Positions 36,862-46,231 of a stretch of DNA of 48,390 bases are shown here, piece after piece. The notes beneath the pieces are model-generated. The model worked only from the letters and a program-made list of their open reading frames with translations, did not search any database and was not told the origin of the DNA. The translations under genes were made by a program, and so were the position numbers. The first letter of the stretch is position 1. Every line of letters begins with the position of its first letter. This DNA comes from Prochlorococcus sp. AG-402-L23 (GTDB taxonomy: Bacteria > Cyanobacteriota > Cyanobacteriia > PCC-6307 > Cyanobiaceae): positions 1 to 48,390 of the forward strand of contig QCIO01000010.1 of assembly GCA_003216635.1 (NCBI GenBank). Direction: 5' to 3'.

Positions 36862-37446
36862 ATGAAAATTTTAATCCATGGAAAGAATCTTGAGCTCACT
36901 GGAGCATTAAAAGAATATACTGAAGCAAAGATAGAAAAAGCAACGCATCACTATAAGGATATCGTTAAAGAAGCTGACATACACCTTTCAATTGAAAAGA
37001 ACCCAAGAGTCTCGTTCCAAACTGCAGAAGTTACTATTTTTGCAAATGGCACCGTAATTAGAGCTGAAGAAAAAACTGAAAATTTATACTCAAGCATTGA
37101 TTTAGTTTCAAATAAACTTTGTAGAAAATTACGTAAATATAAAGAAAGAAACAATAAAACAATTCATAATAAACAATTTAAAAATAAAGATTCTTTACCA
37201 ATTGAAAGTATGGAATCAAGTTTTTTAGATAAAGATTTATTTGAAGAAGGAACTGAAGCAAGTCTGCCTGAACCATCTATTAAAAATAAATACTTTGAAA
37301 TGACTCCAATTTCATCAGAAGAAGCAAGAAAACAATTAGATCTAATTGATCATGATTTTTATGTTTTTCGAAACAAGAAAAATAATGAACTTCAAGTTTT
37401 ATACAAAAGGAATCATGGAGGTTATGGACTGATTCAATCTAAATAA
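36862..37446 (+). CDS. hpf: Ribosome hibernation promoting factor, long form (LrtA-like)
   Basis: A 194-residue protein with the N-terminal HPF/S30AE domain (KILIHGKNLELTGALKEYTE, about 1-95) and the C-terminal dimerisation domain (ISSEEARKQLDLIDHDFYVF, about 140-190). The long form pairs 70S ribosomes into inactive 100S dimers during stress or darkness; in cyanobacteria the orthologue is LrtA, the light-repressed transcript. A lysine-rich linker (RKYKERNNKTIHNKQF) joins the domains. The deoC-like gene follows after 7 bases. Confidence 0.92.
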   Translation: MKILIHGKNLELTGALKEYTEAKIEKATHHYKDIVKEADIHLSIEKNPRVSFQTAEVTIFANGTVIRAEEKTENLYSSIDLVSNKLCRKLRKYKERNNKTIHNKQFKNKDSLPIESMESSFLDKDLFEEGTEASLPEPSIKNKYFEMTPISSEEARKQLDLIDHDFYVFRNKKNNELQVLYKRNHGGYGLIQSK

Positions 37447-37453
37447 GTTTTAA

Positions 37454-38113
37454 ATGCCCAATATTGAATATGAATTAAACGAGAAAATTCATGCGATCAT
37501 TATTAACCCTTATCTATCCTGGGAAGATTTCTGTGTGAATTGCGATTTAATAAGAAAATATAATATCAAAAATATTTCTACTTCACTAAATTATTTAACT
37601 GATCTTAAAAACTGTTTGGGTAATTACAGTGCGGATATAAACGCACTTATTTCTTACCCTTTAGCAGATTTACCAGTTTCATGTATTGAAGAATTAGTTT
37701 GTTTTGCAAAAGATAAGGGTGCAAAAGGAATTGAATATATCCCAAACTTTATCAATTTATCCAAAAGAAATTTAGAAACTTTTGCTGCTGAAATTGAGCA
37801 AGTTAAATTATCTGGATTACCAGTTTCAATAATCATAAATAAATCAAAACTAAAAGAAGAAGTTTTTATTAATGCGATAGAAATATGTTTGGAATTAGGA
37901 ATAAAAAATTTTCAATTCGGGGACGGGTTTGGATCTCCTCTTACATCTTATGATGTCCCCGACATACTAAAAATAACAGGCTCACAAAATCAAATCAAAG
38001 TTGTAGGTGGCATAAAAAAACTGACGCAAGTTATTGATTTGTTTGATAATGGAATTAGTTGCGTGGGAACTTCCAATTTTTGTGAGATTTTTGAAGAAGT
38101 AAACTTTATTTAA
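37454..38113 (+). CDS. DeoC-like aldolase-fold protein lacking the Schiff-base lysine
   Basis: A 219-residue protein with the length and the general barrel pattern of deoxyribose-phosphate aldolase. DeoC enzymes form a Schiff base with a lysine in an IKTSTG motif. Here the aligned segment is IKNFQFGDGFG, so that position appears to be Gln154. The region matching the acidic catalytic EVDMV strand is GIEYIPNF, with Glu94. The later IKVVGGIK keeps a lysine (Lys182) at the place of the proton-transfer lysine. I conclude it probably does not do the classical aldolase reaction. It ends directly at the recO start. Confidence 0.75.
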   Translation: MPNIEYELNEKIHAIIINPYLSWEDFCVNCDLIRKYNIKNISTSLNYLTDLKNCLGNYSADINALISYPLADLPVSCIEELVCFAKDKGAKGIEYIPNFINLSKRNLETFAAEIEQVKLSGLPVSIIINKSKLKEEVFINAIEICLELGIKNFQFGDGFGSPLTSYDVPDILKITGSQNQIKVVGGIKKLTQVIDLFDNGISCVGTSNFCEIFEEVNFI

Positions 38114-38899
38114 ATGTCTGGTGCAGGTGAGTGTAGACTAAAAGGTCTATGTATTAAAGCTTCTCCATTAGGCGAGAATGATAGATTGATAACTATCCTC
38201 ACCGATGAGCAAGGGATTGTTAGATTAGCGGTACCTGGTGCTAGGCGTCCTAAAAGTAGTCTTGCGGCAGCTACTCCTTTAACATATTTAAGTCTGCAAA
38301 TTTTTGGGAAAAGGAATCTTAAATCTGTACGTCAAATTAAAATATTAAAAAGCTATTCTGGTCTAGGGAAAAATATTGAATGTCTTGCAGCCGCACAAGC
38401 AATAACTGAATTAACATTTTTATTAGTAGGTAATAATGACAAGCAACAAGACTATTTATCTTGCGTTCTGGCACATCTTGATAGGATTTATTTATATAAA
38501 GAGTCTCAAGAAGGAGATATTAAAATGCTCTCAATGAGTATTCAATCTTTAATCCATCTACTAGCCATAGGGGGTATTAATTTACCAATTCATCATTGTT
38601 GTAAAACTGGAGAACCTATTATTCCACCTTTAGGAAATTGGGAATGGAGTTGTTATTATTTGCCAAGTGAAGGGTTTTCATCCATAGAAGATCCTCAAAG
38701 TAATCTAAAAATAAATGCATCTGAAGTTGCTCTATTACAGAGACTTCTTTTCCCAGAATTACCAATAAAATCTAATGGAGAGCTGTTGGGTCCAAAAAAA
38801 GTCTGGCTTAAAATATTATTCATTATTGAGACTTGGATCTCTACTCAATTAGAGAAGGATCTATCTTCACTAAAAATGTTGAGAGAAATATATATTTAG
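38114..38899 (+). CDS. recO: DNA repair protein RecO
   Basis: Recombination mediator that works with RecR to load RecA on SSB-coated single strands. The 261 residues show the N-terminal OB fold (CRLKGLCIKASPLGENDRLITILTDEQG, about 6-33; GARRPKSSLAAATPLTYL) and a C-terminal helical/zinc part with HHCCKTGEPIIPP (Cys pair) around 165-175. The start abuts the deoC-like stop without any gap, so translation is probably coupled. Length is slightly above the usual 240-250. Confidence 0.93.
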   Translation: MSGAGECRLKGLCIKASPLGENDRLITILTDEQGIVRLAVPGARRPKSSLAAATPLTYLSLQIFGKRNLKSVRQIKILKSYSGLGKNIECLAAAQAITELTFLLVGNNDKQQDYLSCVLAHLDRIYLYKESQEGDIKMLSMSIQSLIHLLAIGGINLPIHHCCKTGEPIIPPLGNWEWSCYYLPSEGFSSIEDPQSNLKINASEVALLQRLLFPELPIKSNGELLGPKKVWLKILFIIETWISTQLEKDLSSLKMLREIYI

Positions 38900-38984
38900 C
38901 ATTTTCATGAAGCATAAAAAAATTTAAAAAATATGATCATGGCGCCTTTGGCTGTTAACTTAATAAATAGTTAATTCAATTAAT

Positions 38985-40142
38985 GTGGTTCATATTGCCT
39001 GGTTAGGAAAAAAATCCCCTTTTTGTGGAAATGTAACTTACGGTAATTCAACGACTAAGGAATTAAAGGCCAAAGGGCATAAAATTAGTTTTATTCATTT
39101 CGACAATCCCTCTAGTTCAAATTCATCAAACCCATTATTTCTTGCAAATGATCCTGACGTAAGTCTACCATATTTAATTAAATCTCAAGTTTATACAATA
39201 CCCTCGCCCAGGGCAGAAAAAGAACTTAGGCTATCATTGGAAAGATTAAAACCTGACATAGTACATGCAAGCCTAACTTTATCTCCTTTAGACTTTAGAC
39301 TTCCAGAACTTTGTAATGAAATTAATGTTCCTCTTATAGGAACATTTCATCCACCATTTGATGCAAAAAATAGAAATCTAACTGCGAGCACTCAACAATT
39401 AACATATCAACTTTATGCTCCCTCTTTAGCAAAGTTCGATAAAATAATTATTTTTTCTGAACCTCAAAAAAATGTTCTTGAGAAATTAGGAGTACCTAAA
39501 GAAAAACAAATAATTATTCCAAACGGCGTTGATGAAAATATTTGGAAACCTTTTTGCGAAAAAAGTAAAAAATATGATCAGGTAAAAAACAAACTTGGAA
39601 ACGAAAGAATCTTTTTATATATGGGAAGGATTGCAAATGAGAAAAATATCGAGGCACTTTTACGTTCTTGGCGCCAAACAAAAACTCAAAATTGCAAATT
39701 AGTTATTGTTGGGGATGGACCAATGAAGCCAACACTTGAAAATAGTTTTTCCAACCTTGGTAATGAGAAATTAATTTGGTGGGGTGCCGAATTAGATTTA
39801 GAAACTAGGATAGCAATAATGCAAATAGCAGAAGTATTTTTCTTACCAAGCTTAGTAGAAGGTTTATCATTATCACTTTTAGAGGCAATGTCTGCTGGTA
39901 CTGCTTGTGTAGCTACAGATGCCGGAGCTGATGGCGAAGTTTTAGATAACGGAGCAGGAATAGTAATTTCGACTGATAATGTGGCTGCACAATTAAAAAC
40001 TATAATCCCAATTCTTGTAGAACACCCTTCATTTACAAAAGATCTTGGAGAAAAAGCTAGAGAACGTATACTTGAGAGATACACAATTGCTAAAAATATA
40101 AATTCACTTGAAAAAGTTTATATGAACTTAAAAGATAATTGA
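38985..40142 (+). CDS. Family 4 glycosyltransferase
   Basis: A 385-residue GT-B enzyme from a GTG at 38985. The N-terminal IAWLGKKSPFCGNVTYGNS is glycine-rich and unusual; GTFHPPFDAKNR follows. The C-terminal nucleotide-binding half has PNGVDENIWKP, YMGRIANEKNIEALL, and LPSLVEGLSLSLLEAMSAG with the GT4 ExxxxxxxE motif. The group contains cyanobacterial lipid glycosyltransferases, and I suspect a glycolipid role such as the digalactosyl-lipid synthase, but I cannot prove that here. It is convergent with proC (5 bases). Confidence 0.85.
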   Translation: MVHIAWLGKKSPFCGNVTYGNSTTKELKAKGHKISFIHFDNPSSSNSSNPLFLANDPDVSLPYLIKSQVYTIPSPRAEKELRLSLERLKPDIVHASLTLSPLDFRLPELCNEINVPLIGTFHPPFDAKNRNLTASTQQLTYQLYAPSLAKFDKIIIFSEPQKNVLEKLGVPKEKQIIIPNGVDENIWKPFCEKSKKYDQVKNKLGNERIFLYMGRIANEKNIEALLRSWRQTKTQNCKLVIVGDGPMKPTLENSFSNLGNEKLIWWGAELDLETRIAIMQIAEVFFLPSLVEGLSLSLLEAMSAGTACVATDAGADGEVLDNGAGIVISTDNVAAQLKTIIPILVEHPSFTKDLGEKARERILERYTIAKNINSLEKVYMNLKDN

Positions 40143-40147
40143 AAAAC

Positions 40148-40960
40148 CTAACGAAACTCTTTACTTCGATTACTAGCTGAAACTATTGATTCAATTAATG
40201 CTGACCGCACACTCTTTTTTTCTAAAACCCTTAAAGCAGAAATTGTTGTTCCACCTGGAGAGGTTACTAAATTTTTAAGCTCAGAAGTAGTAAGTTTATT
40301 TTCCTTTATTAGACAAATAGTTCCTAATATCATTTCCATAACAAGTTCCTCTGAAATTATTTTTGGTAATCCCCCGCTTAATCCTCCATCACTTAATGCT
40401 TCTACAATTAAAGCAATAATTGCAGGACCTGATGAAGTTAAAGCTAAAAATATATCAAGGTAATCTTCAGTAAATTCATAAATTTTACTAGTATTTTCAA
40501 ATAATTTTTTTGTAAATTGTTTCTGATCTTCTGTAATTTCTTCTCCCCAAGAAATCCCTGTTAAACCTTTTCCAATAGTTATTGGAATATTTGTAACCAC
40601 CCTCACACATTTATGATTAGGAAACTTTTGAGAAAGTCTATTTATTGAAACCCCCGCAAGAATTGAAACTATTAAATTATCCTTGTTTTTTATATAATTG
40701 ACCTCACTTATATCATTAAATTGTTGGGGTTTTATCGAAAGAAGTTTATATTCACAATCCCAAATTATTTTTGACTCTTTAGAACCTGATCTATAAACAT
40801 TTATATTATGTTTATAATTTTTTTTTATATTTTCTAAACTTTTTTCTGTATTTACAACACAAAAAACATTCTCTGGTTGAATTAATTTGCTATCTAATAG
40901 AGGGCTTACTATAGCACTTGCAATATTTCCAAAACCAATAATCGCAATTTTATCAATCAC
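40148..40960 (-). CDS. proC: Pyrroline-5-carboxylate reductase
   Basis: Last step of proline synthesis. The 270-residue NAD(P)H enzyme starts with the Rossmann loop AIIGFGNIASAIV (about 6-18) and has ILAGVSINRLSQKFP, RVVTNIPITIGKG, ALTSSGPAIIALIVEAL and LVTSPGGTTISALRVLE near the C terminus, which are the ProC signature. It directly follows sepF (7 bases), and continues the pipX-pipY-sepF-proC order common in cyanobacteria. Confidence 0.95.
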   Translation of the reverse strand: MIDKIAIIGFGNIASAIVSPLLDSKLIQPENVFCVVNTEKSLENIKKNYKHNINVYRSGSKESKIIWDCEYKLLSIKPQQFNDISEVNYIKNKDNLIVSILAGVSINRLSQKFPNHKCVRVVTNIPITIGKGLTGISWGEEITEDQKQFTKKLFENTSKIYEFTEDYLDIFLALTSSGPAIIALIVEALSDGGLSGGLPKIISEELVMEMILGTICLIKENKLTTSELKNLVTSPGGTTISALRVLEKKSVRSALIESIVSASNRSKEFR

Positions 40961-40967
40961 AGATTAA

Positions 40968-41543
40968 TCATGAATACGCACTTAATTTAGAATTGCCCCA
41001 TGCTGGTTCAGGAGTAGTATTTTTGCCCAAACTATATTGAGGTGTGTTTTCTGTAGGAACAGAAGAAGGAGAAGCTTCTTCTGGTGAAGAACTAGTTACA
41101 TTTACACAACTTGGCGCAAAAAGAAAAATACTTTCACCGACTCTTTCTTGATGTCCATCAATTGCATAGGTACCCCCAGCAATAAAATCAACCGCTCTTT
41201 GAGCTTGATCAGGATCCATCATAGTTAAATTAAGAATTACGGTTTTTCTCTCTCTTAATGCTTGTATAGCTTGAGGCATCTCATCAAAACTTCTTGGTTC
41301 CATTAAGCTTACTTCTGAGGATGAATTTGTAATTCCAGGCATACCAACCACTTTTGATGTTCTGTTGTTATTCATAAAATCGAATGGATTTGAATTTGCA
41401 AGGGCATTTGCATTCCTTGGATTTTGTTTGAAATTATTAATATCATTTAATTCATCCTCTGACGCATAATCCAACTCATCAAAATCATCATCGAGATACT
41501 CATCTCCTGCAACAACTGCCTTTAATCTAGAAATAAGTGACAC
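40968..41543 (-). CDS. sepF: Cell division protein SepF
   Basis: FtsZ-binding membrane tether for the Z ring. The 191-residue protein has a short amphipathic N terminus ([13 protein letters not shown]), an acidic linker, then the conserved domain [45 protein letters not shown] (about 80-126). A proline/serine-rich tail follows. The start is a GTG, preceded by an AGAGGA Shine-Dalgarno-like sequence about 8 bases away. A perfect-armed inverted repeat lies 23 bases upstream of the start. Confidence 0.94.
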   Translation of the reverse strand: MSLISRLKAVVAGDEYLDDDFDELDYASEDELNDINNFKQNPRNANALANSNPFDFMNNNRTSKVVGMPGITNSSSEVSLMEPRSFDEMPQAIQALRERKTVILNLTMMDPDQAQRAVDFIAGGTYAIDGHQERVGESIFLFAPSCVNVTSSSPEEASPSSVPTENTPQYSLGKNTTPEPAWGNSKLSAYS

Positions 41544-41565
41544 CTTTTAAATCCTCTTGAAATTG

Positions 41566-41594
41566 ATTACTAAGGTTTAAGAACCTTAAGTAAT
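41566..41594 (-). promoter_or_regulatory. Inverted repeat upstream of sepF
   Basis: A dyad with arms ATTACTAAGGTT and AACCTT(A)AGTAAT, 12 paired bases with a single bulge, around TAAG. It lies between the pipY stop and the sepF start, 23 bases from the latter. No T-run follows on the minus strand. It could be an operator, or a hairpin in the leader. No known motif recognised. Confidence 0.4.
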
Positions 41595-41689
41595 AGATTC
41601 ATATTTAAATGAATAAACTACCTATACTTAAATAACGTTAGTTGAACTTTACTGCAAGTTTAAAGATAAGATTTTTATAAAAAAAATAA

Positions 41690-42325
41690 TTAAGATCTAC
41701 CTCCGAAAATCAATGATCCTAATCTTAACCAGGTTGATCCAGCGTCAATAGCTTCCTCCCAATCGCCTGACATCCCCATGGAACAATCTGGTAGCTGAAG
41801 TGAATCAGCAAGAACACGACATTTTTTGAACAAACCTGAATTTTCTTTAGAGCTAAGTCCTTTAGGATTTATAGTCATCAACCCGGTTAATGAAATATTT
41901 TTCAACTCTTGAATCTCTCTCCATTTTAATATTAAAAATTCAGGATTAAATCCTCCTTTAGTAGGGTCATCACTTAACTTAACCTGCAACATTATTAATG
42001 GATATTTCTTCTCTTCACATGAAATATGAGAAATCTTTTGCAACTTTTCAAATGAATCTACTGAGTGAATGTATTTAAAATTTTGTACTATCTTTCTTAT
42101 TTTATTACTTTGTATTCTTCCAATAAAGTGCCAATTTATTTGTTTAAGGTCTTTTAAGATTAATTGTTTTTCAAACGCCTCTTGAAACTTACTTTCACCA
42201 AAATCATTCTGACCTATATTTTGAATAGTCTTGATTTCTTGACTTTTAAATCCTTTACTTACCGCAAGAATATTTACATTTGAAGGAATTTTATTTTTTA
42301 TTTTTAAATAATTTGCGGGGTTCAC
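41690..42325 (-). CDS. pipY: Pyridoxal 5'-phosphate homeostasis protein (YggS/PipY)
   Basis: A 211-residue PLP-binding barrel protein of the YggS/PROSC family. Visible are ILAVSKGFKSQEIKTI with the PLP-binding Lys (about 24), FGESKFQEAFEKQ, INWHFIGRIQSNKIRKI, SVDSFEK and LMLQVKL, and SMGMSGDWEEAIDAGSTWLRLGSLIFG at the C terminus. It starts 3 bases from the stop of pipX, in the canonical cyanobacterial pipX-pipY arrangement. Confidence 0.94.
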   Translation of the reverse strand: MNPANYLKIKNKIPSNVNILAVSKGFKSQEIKTIQNIGQNDFGESKFQEAFEKQLILKDLKQINWHFIGRIQSNKIRKIVQNFKYIHSVDSFEKLQKISHISCEEKKYPLIMLQVKLSDDPTKGGFNPEFLILKWREIQELKNISLTGLMTINPKGLSSKENSGLFKKCRVLADSLQLPDCSMGMSGDWEEAIDAGSTWLRLGSLIFGGRS

Positions 42326-42328
42326 CTT

Positions 42329-42595
42329 TTATAAGAAAGTTTGCGTAAATAAATTCTCCCATTTAGATAGCTCTTCAGATCCTTTTCTTCTAGCTTTTTG
42401 AAGGTTTAATTCGGCCTGATTACGGGCATCTAAATAAGGTATAACTTCAAAAAAAACTTCTCTCTGTCTAAGTTCTACCAAAAAAAACATTTTTTGAGCG
42501 TATAAAGTCGCATAAATATCTCTCCCATCATTTCCAGGAGAAACTTGGTACAACATACCAAATGTTGGATGGTTTAAATAACGCTCAGAACTCAA
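42329..42595 (-). CDS. pipX: PII-interacting protein PipX (NtcA coactivator)
   Basis: An 88-residue cyanobacterial regulator that binds either PII (GlnB) or the transcription factor NtcA, linking nitrogen status to gene expression. The N-terminal Tudor-like domain (YLNHPTFGMLYQVSPG, then IYATLYAQKMFFLVEL) and two C-terminal helices (ARNQAELNLQKARRKGSEEL) match PipX. It is immediately upstream of pipY, the usual pair, and both are downstream of the CbiQ-like gene (18 bases). Confidence 0.94.
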   Translation of the reverse strand: MSSERYLNHPTFGMLYQVSPGNDGRDIYATLYAQKMFFLVELRQREVFFEVIPYLDARNQAELNLQKARRKGSEELSKWENLFTQTFL

Positions 42596-42613
42596 ACCTA
42601 AATATCGTGTTAT

Positions 42614-43528
42614 TTATAATGCACCATACAGTTTTCTAAGTAAAATTGCTATGCAAATAAAACAAATCGATAATGTATTAACAATTACATTGATACGTTT
42701 TGAAGGATTAAGAGTTCTAAATCTATTGGTTTTTATAATAATTTTTTTCTTTGAGAGTAATGAATCTGCTCCATGATCAATTCTCAGAAATATATTTTGA
42801 AATAATCTTTCCACTAAGATTAATAAAACATTAAGGGATTTCTTTAATCCTAAATTTCGAAAATTTATTGATCTAACTGAAACTGATTTAATTATATTTT
42901 GAAATTCTTCCTGCACTAAAGGAATAAAACGTAATGCAATTAATAACTGAAAAAGCCACTTACTAATTGGCAATCCAATCTTTCTTAATGGATACATAAA
43001 CCAACTTAATCCCCACACAATGTCTTCCTGCAATGTGGTTAAAAGCATCAAATTCACACTATGAATAACTGTAAATATCAAAGTTGAGGTTTTTATTCCT
43101 AGTTCAAAGGCTTTTCTTGATAAGTTAAAGGGGCCAAAATCAATAAACCCTATCTTCTGCAAAGGGATTTGCAAAATATTCCATTCTTTATAACTCTCCA
43201 GTAAAACATGCAACTCGTTGGGATTTCTTAAGTAGCCATCAAGAGATTGGATATCAGAAGAGGCAAGTATTGATATACATCCAATTAATAGTGATAAAGA
43301 TGAGAGAAAAAATAATGATCGCCACCATACTCTAGATGGCAATAAACTTAAAAAAGTAATTAATAGTAAAAAACCAACTAAACTCAATCTCCATATTGGA
43401 CCTGCCCAAATTGGAGTGATTAAAAATATCATTACAATAATTATTTTTAATCTACTATCTATAATTCTTAGCCAACTTCTATTACCATAAACGTATTGAC
43501 CAACAGAAAATTTGGTTAGCAAATTCAT
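42614..43528 (-). CDS. CbiQ/EcfT family transmembrane protein (energy-coupling factor T component)
   Basis: A 304-residue polytopic protein. About five hydrophobic helices fill residues 25-260, with a cytosolic loop near LVERLFQNIFLRIDHGADSLLSKK (around 235-258) where the EcfT family has its coupling helices; the canonical Ala-Arg-Gly motif is altered here to HGADSL. ECF transporters need ATPases (EcfA) and a substrate-binding S component, none of which is nearby. It overlaps der by one base. The transported micronutrient is unknown. Confidence 0.8.
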   Translation of the reverse strand: MNLLTKFSVGQYVYGNRSWLRIIDSRLKIIIVMIFLITPIWAGPIWRLSLVGFLLLITFLSLLPSRVWWRSLFFLSSLSLLIGCISILASSDIQSLDGYLRNPNELHVLLESYKEWNILQIPLQKIGFIDFGPFNLSRKAFELGIKTSTLIFTVIHSVNLMLLTTLQEDIVWGLSWFMYPLRKIGLPISKWLFQLLIALRFIPLVQEEFQNIIKSVSVRSINFRNLGLKKSLNVLLILVERLFQNIFLRIDHGADSLLSKKKIIIKTNRFRTLNPSKRINVIVNTLSICFICIAILLRKLYGAL

Positions 43529-44901
43529 TAATCTTTTTGAATTAACTCAATATTTTCTCTTTCGACTTCTTTATTTAAAGCTCTTTGCTGTTTCCCTCTC
43601 CAAAGTAAAATGAGGGGTGTGCCTTCAAAGCCTAAATTTACTCTAATTTGTTTTTCAATATATCTTCTATAAGTTATTCCGAATAATTTAGGGTCATTGA
43701 CAAAAAGAGTAAAAGTGGGAGGTTTGTTCTTTACTTGAGTACCGTAATAAAGCCTACCTTGCTTGCCGCTTCTCTTCGTTGGAGGACTTTTCCAACTGAT
43801 TGATTCTTTAAGTACTTCATTAACTACAGATGTTGTAACTCTTCTTCTATGTTGATTAACAGCATTAAGAGCATGCTCAAAAATATTATCAACTCTTTGA
43901 CCAGTTAGGGCAGATATAAAAATCATTTTTGACCAGTGTAAAAAATAAAGTTTAGATCTAAGTTCTTTTTCTACTTGATAAATTGTTGAACTATTTTTTT
44001 CTACAAGATCCCATTTATTAACAACAATTATACAAGCTCTGCCTTGTTCCTCTATGCGCCCAGCCAGCTTCTGGTCTTGATCAGTTACACCATCTATTGC
44101 ATCTATAACTAAAACACAAACATCACTTCTATCTATAGATTTAAAAGCCCTATTAATACCAAAGAATTCAGTGCCATATTTAACATTTTTCTTTCTTCTA
44201 ATCCCTGCAGTATCAATAATCTTCCAATAATTATCACCTTTTTTAATAAGCGTATCTATTGAATCAGTTGTCGTACCACTAATATCACTAACTATTGCTC
44301 TTTTTTCTCCACAGATTGAATTTAGCAAACTAGATTTACCAACATTAGGCCTACCAATAATTGACATCATTATCTTTTCTTCATCATACTGGATATTATT
44401 TTCAGGAAGTTCCCCAATAACGAGATCTAAAAGATCTCCAGTACCTGAACCATGAATAGCCGAAACAGGGTTAGGTTCGCCCAATCCTAATTTCCAGAAC
44501 TCTGAAGCTAGGGAGATTCCTAGAGTAGTCGATTCGCATTTATTAACAGCTACAATTGTTTTACAGCTTGAGTTTCTTAACCATTTTGCTATTGACAAAT
44601 CACCATCAGTAACGCCTTGATTCCCATCTACGACAAGTAAAGCGAGTGAAGCCTCTTCTAGAGCCAAGAAAACTTGTGTCCTTATTTCTGGAAGAAATTC
44701 ACTATCATCATCAAAAACTAAACCTCCAGTATCAACTATTTGAAATTCCTTACCTCCCCATGAAGCATTTTGATAAGTTCTATCTCTTGTAACACCAGGT
44801 TTATCAAATACTATTGCATCATTACTTTGGCAAAGACGATTAACTAAGGTAGATTTCCCAACGTTAGGCCTTCCGATAATTGCTATTGTAGGAAGAATCA
44901 A
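43528..44901 (-). CDS. der: GTPase Der (EngA), 50S ribosome assembly
   Basis: Double-GTPase protein for large-subunit assembly. The 457 residues carry two G domains: [14 protein letters not shown] (10-23) with DTGGLVFDD and NKCES, and [14 protein letters not shown] (about 183-196) with [14 protein letters not shown] and VNKWDLVEK. The C-terminal KH-like domain has [19 protein letters not shown]. Full length. The last base overlaps the following CbiQ-like gene's start region. Confidence 0.97.
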   Translation of the reverse strand: MILPTIAIIGRPNVGKSTLVNRLCQSNDAIVFDKPGVTRDRTYQNASWGGKEFQIVDTGGLVFDDDSEFLPEIRTQVFLALEEASLALLVVDGNQGVTDGDLSIAKWLRNSSCKTIVAVNKCESTTLGISLASEFWKLGLGEPNPVSAIHGSGTGDLLDLVIGELPENNIQYDEEKIMMSIIGRPNVGKSSLLNSICGEKRAIVSDISGTTTDSIDTLIKKGDNYWKIIDTAGIRRKKNVKYGTEFFGINRAFKSIDRSDVCVLVIDAIDGVTDQDQKLAGRIEEQGRACIIVVNKWDLVEKNSSTIYQVEKELRSKLYFLHWSKMIFISALTGQRVDNIFEHALNAVNQHRRRVTTSVVNEVLKESISWKSPPTKRSGKQGRLYYGTQVKNKPPTFTLFVNDPKLFGITYRRYIEKQIRVNLGFEGTPLILLWRGKQQRALNKEVERENIELIQKD

Positions 44902-44974
44902 TTCTTCTCTCCAAAGAAAGTAGTATCTATTACAACTATACCTTTAATAGAATCATTTACCTTATTCAAAAAAC

Positions 44975-45460
44975 TTATTTAATTTCTGGATCGCCAAAAT
45001 GTCCTTTAACTGGATTAACAGGTGGTGAACTAAGACTCGGCATTAATCCATTATCTTTTGAAAAACAATCATTTTCAATCGCCCAATAAATCAACCAATT
45101 TACTGCTGTCGCTCTTCTAGTTCTTCTTGGATAAAGTTCATTAATCTTATAACCTTTAAAATTAAGAAAATTTTTCAATCCCTGTTTATAGTCTTTTGGA
45201 ATTGATCGAGTCAAACGTACTGAGGCTGGTCGCTCTGAAATGATTTGAGGAGCTTTTTCAAATTTTTCTGACCAATAAGAAGGAGTTAATGCGCTAGAAA
45301 CCCAATTATTTAAAGTTGTTTCTCTAGTATAAAAAAGTCTTTCCCAAACCAATTCACAAACAAAAACATCACTAACCCTATCTTCGAGAACAAGAAATAA
45401 TAGATCCTTACATATTGGCCATGTAAATTGATTTTCAACTAAATTTTCTTTTTTATACAT
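44975..45460 (-). CDS. DUF1823 family cyanobacterial protein
   Basis: A 161-residue soluble protein: WPICKDLLFLVLEDRVSDVF at 14-33, VCELVWERLFYT, then LTPSYWSEKFEKAPQIISERP and PRRTRRATAVNWLIYWAIE, and a proline-rich tail. This matches the DUF1823 family, found in cyanobacteria and plastids, with no known function. Its start overlaps the cobI stop by one base (45460), suggesting translational coupling. Confidence 0.88.
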   Translation of the reverse strand: MYKKENLVENQFTWPICKDLLFLVLEDRVSDVFVCELVWERLFYTRETTLNNWVSSALTPSYWSEKFEKAPQIISERPASVRLTRSIPKDYKQGLKNFLNFKGYKINELYPRRTRRATAVNWLIYWAIENDCFSKDNGLMPSLSSPPVNPVKGHFGDPEIK

Positions 45461-46215
45461 TAATCGAACCTTATCAAAATCAAAGAAAAATAAGGCATAA
45501 ATTCCTTTTTATATTGTGATGCATATTGAATAATTTGATCAGGCATCCCAACACTTAAAGCTATTAATGTTGTTTTGATGATATCCTCTTTTTTTAAAAT
45601 TTGCCTGACTAGATTCCATCTTTTTCCAACTTTCATAATGGCCAATACCGTTTTATTTGCCTTACTTTCCCTAATTAGGATTGTTAATTCAGATTCTGAT
45701 GAAGGGCATTCTTTGATGATCAATGTCTCACCTTTTTTAACTAAATCAAAATCATTCAAAGCTGCTGTTGCTGACAGAGAAGAAATACCGGGTATGGTTT
45801 TGGTCATAATTTCTGGATAATTATGCTTTATTAACCTCAAAATATTAGAAGAACTTGCAAATATTGAGGTATCTCCTAGACAAAGTAAAACAACTGATTC
45901 ACCATTTTTTATAAATTTCACAATTTTTTCTACTGCGTTAGACCATATTTCATCAGGATCAAAATCCTTCCTAGCCATTGGAAAGATGATAGGTATATTT
46001 TTTTTAAATTTGGTGTATTTCTTGACTATTTCTGAAGCGAAACTCTTTTTTTTATCATCTGATATTGGAAAAACTATAACTTTCGCTTTTTTTATTGCAT
46101 CCACAGCAGCAATTGTTAAAAGCGATGGATCTCCAGGGCCTACACCAACGATGGTGAATGTTGGTACATGAGTTTTATATCGATTAAGTAAACTTAAGAA
46201 CTTGTTTATTATCAT
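45460..46215 (-). CDS. cobI: Precorrin-2 C20-methyltransferase
   Basis: Cobalamin-pathway methyltransferase of 251 residues. The N-terminal SAM/tetrapyrrole loop is IVGVGPGDPSLLTIAAVDAIKKAKVIVFP (about 22-50), followed by VVLLCLGDTSIFASSS and IPGISSLSATAALND. This set separates CobI/CbiL from other precorrin methyltransferases. The start chosen is near 46215, with a mildly hydrophobic N terminus. Prochlorococcus makes its own B12-type cofactor, so the gene is expected in the pathway. It overlaps the DUF1823 gene by one base. Confidence 0.92.
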   Translation of the reverse strand: MIINKFLSLLNRYKTHVPTFTIVGVGPGDPSLLTIAAVDAIKKAKVIVFPISDDKKKSFASEIVKKYTKFKKNIPIIFPMARKDFDPDEIWSNAVEKIVKFIKNGESVVLLCLGDTSIFASSSNILRLIKHNYPEIMTKTIPGISSLSATAALNDFDLVKKGETLIIKECPSSESELTILIRESKANKTVLAIMKVGKRWNLVRQILKKEDIIKTTLIALSVGMPDQIIQYASQYKKEFMPYFSLILIRFD

Positions 46216-46231
46216 TTTTATTTTATTAACT

